A stretch of 64,000 nucleotides of DNA from Thioclava marina (GTDB lineage: Bacteria; Pseudomonadota; Alphaproteobacteria; Rhodobacterales; Rhodobacteraceae): assembly GCF_002020135.1 (NCBI RefSeq), contig NZ_MPZS01000001.1, positions 248,001 to 312,000 on the forward strand. Reading direction: 5' to 3'. Position numbers and translations under genes: made by a program. Numbering within the stretch: the stretch's first letter is position 1; the number at the start of each line of letters is the position of its first letter. Below are positions 58,501-64,000 of the stretch, piece after piece. Below the pieces are notes generated by a model that worked only from the letters and a program-made list of their open reading frames with translations, was not told the origin of the DNA and did no database searches.

Positions 58501-59322
58501 CTAGTTCGACCCGTCTTGAGCGTCCGGCATCGGCAAGCCGAGCGGTGTCTCGGGCGTGGGGGGCGTGCCGCCCTGAAGCACCGGATCCGCACCGGTCTCC
58601 GTGGCGCGATTGGCGCTGTCATCGACAAAGACGCCTTCCTGCTTGGCTGGCGCCGTTGCAGGGTCCGACCCATCGCCCGATGCCGCGACATCCCCGGTCG
58701 AGCCTGTGGTCGCGTCGCTCTTTGTCGACCCCGTCGCGGGCACCGAGGCGGGCACCTGCCCGGCACCGTCGCCGATTTCGGCATCGACCCGCTGAGCCAG
58801 CTCGACGGTGATATCGGCGCTCGCAAGCCCGCGAATGATCACCCGCGAATCCAGCACCACCGCCGCCCCGCGCGCGGCCAGAACTTCGTCGATCAGTGGC
58901 ATCGCCGCGGCAATGAAGGCCTGCCGTTCGGCGTTGAGTTGACGCTGGATCGCATCGGCCTTCGCTTTCTGGGCGGCGCGGATTTCGGTCGCGCGCTTGT
59001 CGAAGGCCTCGGCGGCCGCCTGGAAATCGGCAGATACCATTGTCGCGCGGCGCGTCGTCAGATCCCGCTCTTCGGCCTCGAGCTGGCCCGCAATCCGGTT
59101 GTTTTCCTGACGTAGATCGGCAGAGGCGGCGTCGATCTCCTGCGCCACGCGCTTGCCCCATTGCGACTCCGCATAGAGCCGCTCCCAATCGAGGGTCAGT
59201 ACGGGGCTTTGCGGTTGGGTAACGCCAGCGCTGTCGCTTTGCTGTGCAAAAGTTGCGACGGGCGCAGCGACCAGCACTGCACCCGTCAGCAAAAGCGATA
59301 TCACCCGGCGCAAGCCGCCCAT
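58501..59322 (-). CDS. skp: OmpH/Skp-family periplasmic chaperone
   Basis: 273 residues: signal peptide (ISLLLTGAVLVAAPVATFAQ), an OmpH-like domain with TLDWERLYAESQWGKRVAQEI, a long coiled coil (IDAASADLRQENNRIAGQLE to QKAKADAIQRQLNAERQAFI), LDSRVIIRGLASADITVELAQRVD, and an unusual Ser/Thr/Gly/Pro-rich C-terminal tail of about 80 residues beyond the usual Skp length. It guides barrel proteins to BamA. One nt lies between its start and the bamA stop. Confidence 0.88.
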   Translation of the reverse strand: MGGLRRVISLLLTGAVLVAAPVATFAQQSDSAGVTQPQSPVLTLDWERLYAESQWGKRVAQEIDAASADLRQENNRIAGQLEAEERDLTTRRATMVSADFQAAAEAFDKRATEIRAAQKAKADAIQRQLNAERQAFIAAAMPLIDEVLAARGAAVVLDSRVIIRGLASADITVELAQRVDAEIGDGAGQVPASVPATGSTKSDATTGSTGDVAASGDGSDPATAPAKQEGVFVDDSANRATETGADPVLQGGTPPTPETPLGLPMPDAQDGSN

Positions 59323-59323
59323 G

Positions 59324-61672
59324 TCAGAACTGCGTCGAGAGCGTCAGATCGAAATTCTGGGTCTTGTCGTAGCTCTCTTTCTTGACAGCCTTCGAGAAGT
59401 TCAGGCGCAGCGGGCCGATGCCCGAGTCCCAGAAGATCGAGAAGCCCACCGCCGAACGGATATGCATCGAGTCGTCGACCTCGACGCCGTTCGAACCGGT
59501 CGTGTCGTCGAGCCCCCAGACCGAGCCCACATCCCAGAACACGCCGCCCGTGATACCGTATTCTTCGGGGAAGCCGATCGGGAACTGCGCCTCGACCTTG
59601 CCGACCCAGTAGTAGTTACCGCCCAAGGCATCGTCGTTGACCGCGCCGCCATTGTCGCTGCGGTCACGCGGCCCGATGCCGTAGCTCTGGAAACCGCGGA
59701 TCTGGCTGCCGCTGAAACGTTGCAGGATCGTGGTGCCGCCCGAGGCATGCACCGCACCACCTTCGAGCGAGGCCCGCAGCGTGACCTCCTCATTGAAGAC
59801 CTTGCGCTCACCCTGGATCTTGGCCGAGGTCACGCCGCCGGTCACGTCGCCGCCCACGCCCCAGAAATCCTGCGAGACGCTGAAGCGCCAATCAAAGCGC
59901 GGATCGATCTGCTCGCGCTTGGTGCTGAAGCTGTAGGTGTAACCGAAGCCCGAATAGCGCTGCGTGCCCTTTTCGGCCTCCTCACGCTGGAGGATCTCGG
60001 AGGAATCGGTCGGCACGTTGTTGAGCGAGTCCTCACCGGCCTTGTAGCGCACCGCGAGGCGACCGCGCTCGGAGACGGGGAATTCGAAGGCAGGCGAGAC
60101 GCTGATGCGGCGCGTGTCGAAGCTGTTATTCGACGCCGAGCTCGTCGTCGTATAGCTCGCCCCGAAGCTGAAGCTCACGTCTCGGCCCAGGAAACGGGGC
60201 TCGACGAAACGGACGCTCGAAGTGTTGTTGTCCTTCGTCGTCCCGAGCGAGAGCCCGAGGAACTGGCCACGGCCGAGGAAGTTCGTTTCCTGCAGGCTCG
60301 CGTTGAAGCCCACGCCGTCGCTCTTGGAGAACGACGCACCGAAGCCCAGCGAACCGGTCGGCTGCTCGTCCACGTTCACGTCGACCACGACCTGATCGGG
60401 GCTGGAACCCTGATTGGCGTTCACGTCGACATTGCTGAAGAAACCCGTGTCACGCACGCGGTCGGCCGCGTTCTGGATCGCGCGCGGGTTGAACGCATCA
60501 CCCTCGGCGGTGTCGAACTCGCGGCGGATGACGCGGTCGAGCGTGGTGGTGTTCCCCTCGATGTCGATCCGCTGCACGAAGATGCGCGGGCCGCGCACCA
60601 GCTGGAAGGTCACGTTGACCGATTGCGTGCGCTGATCCTTGGAGATCTGCGGCTGCACGCGCACGAATTGCACGCCCTTCTTGATCGCGAGCTGCTCCAT
60701 CCGGGTGACGGCATAATCGATCGCCTGGGGCGAATAGGTCTGGCCGCTGCGGATCTTCGCGAGCTTGTCGAATTCCGCCGGATCGAGACCGTCGATCTCG
60801 GAAGTGGTCGTGATCTTGTCGAAGTGGAATTTCTGACCCTCGACGATGTTGAAGGTCATGTAGAAGGCGTCACGCGCCCGCGTCATCTGCGAGGACACAC
60901 CAGTGACCTGCACATCCATGAAGCCGCGCTGCTGGTAGAAGTCGATCAGCTTCTGGCGGTCGGCGGGGATGCGACGCTCGTTGAACGTGTCGTCCTTGAC
61001 GAAGGTGCGGAAGATCCCGGCCTGTTTCGAAGCAAGCACCTGACGCAGGCGGCGGTCCGAATACGAGCGGTTCCCGGTAAAGGTGATGCGCTCGATATTG
61101 GTGACCTTGCCTTCCTTGATCTCGAAGGCGATGTCGACGCGATTGTCGGCGCGGCGGATCACCTTCGGCGTCACGCGCGCAGCCATCCGGCCGTCATCGG
61201 AATAGGCCTGGACCAGACGCTGGGCATCGGCCTCGACCTCGGCGGGGTTGAAGACGCGGTTGGGCTTGGTCTGCACGACCTGCGAGAGCACCTCGTCCTT
61301 GACGACCTTGTTGCCCTCGAAATTGATCACGTTGACGGTCGGGTATTCGCGAACCGTGATCTCGAGCGTGGAGCCCTTGGGCGTCAGGGCCACAGTTTCG
61401 AACAGACCCGATCCTGCGATGCGCTGATAGGCGGCGTTGAGATCGGCGGCGGTCACGGGCGTGTTGCGCGCGATTCTCGCGAAGGCCAGAATCGTCGCCG
61501 GTTCGATCCGTTCATTGCCGACGATCACGACCCGGGAGAAGCTGTATTGCTGCGCCTGGGCGATCGCCGGAACCGCGACACAACCCATTGCGATCGCGGG
61601 GAAAACCACGCTTGCGCGCAGGGCCTTTCGCGTTGCGCAAATCTTGAGCACCGTTTGCAAGCCGTTCGCCAT
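59324..61672 (-). CDS. bamA: Outer membrane assembly factor BamA
   Basis: 782 residues: signal peptide, five POTRA domains (first at FSRVVIVGNERIEPATIL; third/fifth with ITFTGNRSYSD and IDIEGNTTTLDRVIRREF), then a 16-strand barrel with the conserved VRFVEPRFLGRDVS and C-terminal GPLRLNFSKA ... LSTQF ending in Phe. It inserts outer-membrane proteins. ATG 61672 follows GAGAGGG; 12 upstream codons are not conserved-looking. Confidence 0.96.
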   Translation of the reverse strand: MANGLQTVLKICATRKALRASVVFPAIAMGCVAVPAIAQAQQYSFSRVVIVGNERIEPATILAFARIARNTPVTAADLNAAYQRIAGSGLFETVALTPKGSTLEITVREYPTVNVINFEGNKVVKDEVLSQVVQTKPNRVFNPAEVEADAQRLVQAYSDDGRMAARVTPKVIRRADNRVDIAFEIKEGKVTNIERITFTGNRSYSDRRLRQVLASKQAGIFRTFVKDDTFNERRIPADRQKLIDFYQQRGFMDVQVTGVSSQMTRARDAFYMTFNIVEGQKFHFDKITTTSEIDGLDPAEFDKLAKIRSGQTYSPQAIDYAVTRMEQLAIKKGVQFVRVQPQISKDQRTQSVNVTFQLVRGPRIFVQRIDIEGNTTTLDRVIRREFDTAEGDAFNPRAIQNAADRVRDTGFFSNVDVNANQGSSPDQVVVDVNVDEQPTGSLGFGASFSKSDGVGFNASLQETNFLGRGQFLGLSLGTTKDNNTSSVRFVEPRFLGRDVSFSFGASYTTTSSASNNSFDTRRISVSPAFEFPVSERGRLAVRYKAGEDSLNNVPTDSSEILQREEAEKGTQRYSGFGYTYSFSTKREQIDPRFDWRFSVSQDFWGVGGDVTGGVTSAKIQGERKVFNEEVTLRASLEGGAVHASGGTTILQRFSGSQIRGFQSYGIGPRDRSDNGGAVNDDALGGNYYWVGKVEAQFPIGFPEEYGITGGVFWDVGSVWGLDDTTGSNGVEVDDSMHIRSAVGFSIFWDSGIGPLRLNFSKAVKKESYDKTQNFDLTLSTQF

Positions 61673-61860
61673 CGCCCTCTCCCGCCGGAAGTTCAAATTC
61701 CCTTGCAAGGTGACTACCGAAGCGGGCGGGCCTTGTCAAAGCCGCGATGGGGCAAGTGCCGCAGGATTTTGTGGATTGAGGGAAGTAGGCCGCAGTGGAT
61801 AGCGGCGACCCGACCGCCGCCTCACAGGCTGGCGACCCGGGTTCAGAGCAAAAGCGCTGC

Positions 61861-62034
61861 TCAGATGCGGTTGAAACCGGCCGGATCGATGGCGAACATG
61901 TCGATCAGCTGCATACCGATCAGCGCCGCGCCGAGAAGCGCGACGATCACCGCCGCGATGAAGAGCAGACGGTCGCCAAGCATGTCGACCAGCGGTCGAA
62001 TGTCATGGTAGCCCTTGGCGATCAATTCGGTCAT
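61861..62034 (-). CDS. 57-residue membrane protein in the bamA operon
   Basis: Start ATG 62034 with AAGGAG 9 nt upstream, stop 61861-61863. MTELIAKGYHDIRPLVDMLGD (split in reading) precedes one hydrophobic helix FIAAVIVALLGAALIGMQLI and DMFAIDPAGFNRI. No family recognised. It sits between rseP (127 nt) and bamA (188 nt) on the same strand, so it probably belongs to the envelope operon. Confidence 0.6.
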   Translation of the reverse strand: MTELIAKGYHDIRPLVDMLGDRLLFIAAVIVALLGAALIGMQLIDMFAIDPAGFNRI

Positions 62035-62160
62035 CGTCTCTCTCCTTGCACGCAACGGATGCGTCCAAGACGAGAGTTAGCCGCCGAAGATGGCTTCATT
62101 TCGGGCCAATTGCGGCAAAATTGTGGCAAGGCGCTCCAACGACAGGCGCCCGGCCCGCGC

Positions 62161-63510
62161 TCAACAGGTCAGATCGTTCCACAAACCGAACAGCATCAGA
62201 GTCAGCACCAGCGCGAGCCCCACCGACATGAAGGCGTTCATCAGCCGATCCGACGGGGGCTTGCCCACGATCGCCTCATAGAGATGGAACATCAGGTGAC
62301 CGCCATCGAGAACCGGGATCGGGAACAGGTTCAGGAAGCCCACGGCCGTCGAGAGCACCGCGATGAACCAGATGAAATCGACCGGACCCGATTTCGCCGC
62401 CGCCGCCGAGGTCTCGGCGATGCGCAGCGCGCCGGTGAGGTTACAGCTCGAGATCTGCTGCGCGATCATCGCCCGGATCCCCGAGATCGACTGCGTGATG
62501 ATCCCCCAGGTCTGGCTCACGCCACTGGTGACGGACTCGAGCAGCCCGACAGGCTCGGTCACCGGCTCGAACATGTAGCTGCCGGTGGCCCCGATCAGGA
62601 AGCGGGTCTCGAAGGTTCCGTCGCCCACGGGCAGATCGGTGCGGCGCGGCACCAGCGTCACCGAGAAACTCTCGCCCTCGGTGCCATCGCGTGACGGGCG
62701 CCAGATATCGAGCGCGACCGGCGCGCCGTTCCCCGCCCTGATCACCTCTTGCAGGTCGATGAACCGCCACGCGGGCGTGCCGTCGATCGCGGTGATCACG
62801 TCGCCGGTGCGCAGACCGGCGTCATAGGCGGCCGAACCCGGCTGGATCCCGGCAAAGCGCGAGGGAAAAAGCTGCGGCCCCGTGACGGTCAGATCCTGTC
62901 CGCCGCGCTCGACCTGATAGGACAGATCCGGGCCGCCCGGCACTTTCTCGATCAGCGCACCGAGCGCTTCGTAATCGGGCGTGGGCGTGCCGTCGACCGC
63001 CTTGATCACATCGCCGCTCTCGAGCCCGCCGGGGCCTTGCGGCAATTCCACGACCGTCTGGATCGCGGGCGTATCGATCGCGCGTCCTGTCCAGAGCGAG
63101 AGACCCGCGATCACAAGGATCGACAGGATGAAGTTGAAGACCGGCCCCGCCGCAACGGTGGCCGCCCGCGCCCAAAGCGGCGCGCCATGCATCGTGTGGC
63201 GACGCTCCTCGGCGCTCAGCTGCGCCATTTCCGCCTCGTCCGCCCCTGCCGAAGCGGCATTCGCATCACCGAGGAACTTCACATAGCCCCCGAGCGGGAT
63301 CGCGGCGATCTGCCAGCGCGTGCCGCGCTTGTCGACGCGGCTGATCAGCTTGGGGCCGAAACCGAGCGAGAAGACCTCCGCCTTGATCCCCGAAAGCCGC
63401 CCGATGATGTAATGGCCGTATTCATGCACCGCCACGATGATCGAAAGCGCGATGACGAAGGCCACGACGGTATACAGCAGATTGCCGAATTGGGGCAGCA
63501 GGTCCAACAC
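62161..63510 (-). CDS. rseP: RIP metalloprotease RseP
   Basis: 449 residues, site-2 protease of envelope stress signalling. Zinc motif VAVHEYGHYIIGR (about residues 27-39), GYVKFLGD, two PDZ domains (QGPGGLESGDVIKAVDGTP; QPGSAAYDAGLRTGDVITAIDG) and the C-terminal LNLFPIPVLDGGHLMFH with the third zinc ligand. GTG start directly follows the dxr stop (TGAGTG). Length is normal. Confidence 0.95.
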   Translation of the reverse strand: MLDLLPQFGNLLYTVVAFVIALSIIVAVHEYGHYIIGRLSGIKAEVFSLGFGPKLISRVDKRGTRWQIAAIPLGGYVKFLGDANAASAGADEAEMAQLSAEERRHTMHGAPLWARAATVAAGPVFNFILSILVIAGLSLWTGRAIDTPAIQTVVELPQGPGGLESGDVIKAVDGTPTPDYEALGALIEKVPGGPDLSYQVERGGQDLTVTGPQLFPSRFAGIQPGSAAYDAGLRTGDVITAIDGTPAWRFIDLQEVIRAGNGAPVALDIWRPSRDGTEGESFSVTLVPRRTDLPVGDGTFETRFLIGATGSYMFEPVTEPVGLLESVTSGVSQTWGIITQSISGIRAMIAQQISSCNLTGALRIAETSAAAAKSGPVDFIWFIAVLSTAVGFLNLFPIPVLDGGHLMFHLYEAIVGKPPSDRLMNAFMSVGLALVLTLMLFGLWNDLTC

Positions 63511-64000
63511 TCAGATCCTTCCCTGTTCACTTATCACCAGCGCACGGGCGCGCGCTTCGGCATCGCAGTCCAGAACCATATCGAGATCGACCGCGGCAAT
63601 TCCAAGACCTTGGCCTTTCGACATATCCTCGAGCACCGCCTCGACCAGCGCGGCCATCTGAAGAAAACCGATCCTACCCGCGATGAAAAGATCGAGCGCG
63701 ATTTCCTTCGCGGCATTGAAGACGGTGCCCGACAGCCCACCGGTCTCCATCACCTCGCGCGCAAGGCGCAAAGCGGGGAAACGCTCGGTGTCGGGGGCGC
63801 GGAATTCGAGACTGCCGATCGCGGCAAGGTCGAGCCGCGCCACCGGCAGTTTCTGCCGCTCGGGCCAGTTCAGCGCATAACCGATCGCATGGCGCATGTC
63901 GGGCACGCCCAGATGCGCCATCAACGCGCCATCGCGGAAGCCCACGATCGAATGCACGATGCTCTGTGGATGGACGAGCACCTCGATCTGCCTAGGCGTG
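63511..64000 (-). CDS. dxr: 1-deoxy-D-xylulose-5-phosphate reductoisomerase, C-terminal part
   Basis: About 163 residues of Dxr are visible, the gene continuing beyond the right edge. VHPQSIVHSIVGFRDGALMAHLG is the substrate-binding segment, followed by GVPDMRHAIGYALNWPER and FNAAKEIALDLFIAGRIGF. Second step of non-mevalonate isoprenoid synthesis, in the cytosol. First visible gene of the rseP-bamA operon. Confidence 0.93.
   Translation of the reverse strand, partial: TPRQIEVLVHPQSIVHSIVGFRDGALMAHLGVPDMRHAIGYALNWPERQKLPVARLDLAAIGSLEFRAPDTERFPALRLAREVMETGGLSGTVFNAAKEIALDLFIAGRIGFLQMAALVEAVLEDMSKGQGLGIAAVDLDMVLDCDAEARARALVISEQGRI

Noticed and set aside
59321-62011. 896-codon plus-strand frame opposite bamA
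   Set aside because: Antisense shadow; the bamA product has all expected domains.

Overview
The window comes from an alphaproteobacterium, most likely a member of the Rhodobacteraceae. The support is: a circularly permuted ssrA (tmRNA) gene encoding the tag ANDNRAPVALAA, the CckA-SciP-CtrA regulators, GAAC-N7-GAAC type LexA boxes, an alpha-type SspB, class I PHA synthase with phasin, and high G+C coding sequence with frequent GTG/TTG starts. Genus cannot be decided from the sequence. There are no rRNA genes, tRNA genes, CRISPR arrays or recognisable insertion sequences; the window looks chromosomal.

Layout. 0-9 kb: housekeeping and regulation on the minus strand (amidotransferase fragment, DUF1330, alaS, recA, cckA, rsmB) with one sulfotransferase. 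9-24 kb: an envelope/accessory stretch with TadE- and TadG-like proteins, three more sulfotransferase-like proteins, four glycosyltransferases, a ManC-type GDP-mannose enzyme, photolyase, an orphan solute-binding protein and an APC-like membrane protein. 23.6-25.2 kb: trans-translation (permuted tmRNA) and the ClpXP adaptor SspB. 25-35 kb: fumC, gyrA, two adjacent disrupted beta-barrel genes, DoxX, trmFO, gluQ, hisI and an IscU-like scaffold. 35-43 kb: an apparently SOS-controlled 40-residue membrane protein, recG, ligA, ctrA, sciP, mnmA. 43-49 kb: phasin, a ligase-associated exonuclease/ATP-dependent ligase pair, phaC and an FAD oxidoreductase. 49-55 kb: DUF3096, MFS exporter, a 13-bp tandem repeat, and an Lrp-type regulator next to a semialdehyde dehydrogenase/transaminase pair. 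55-64 kb: envelope biogenesis operon dxr-rseP-bamA-skp-fabZ-lpxA-lpxI-lpxB-cytochrome c.

How the parts fit. CckA starts the phosphorelay that activates CtrA, and SciP restrains CtrA; all three are here, and a perfect TTAA-N7-TTAAC box precedes cckA. ManC would make GDP-mannose for the glycosyltransferases, and the sulfotransferases could decorate the glycan. The tmRNA tags stalled proteins that SspB hands to ClpXP. The Lrp regulator, dehydrogenase and transaminase look like an inducible omega-amino-acid catabolic unit with its own operators.

Most interesting lead: on the minus strand just below recG, a perfect LexA box (35466-35480, with a third GAAC 6 nt away) lies about 60 nt upstream of an ORF of only 40 codons (35285-35407) with a good ribosome binding site, one membrane segment and its own terminator. 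It resembles in design, not in recognised sequence, the SOS-induced division inhibitor SidA of Caulobacter. Secondary leads are the 13-bp repeat, the tandem decayed barrel genes, the dispersed sulfotransferase/glycosyltransferase set and a structured 3' region at 49.3 kb. All start choices and functions are from reading the sequence; no database search was possible.
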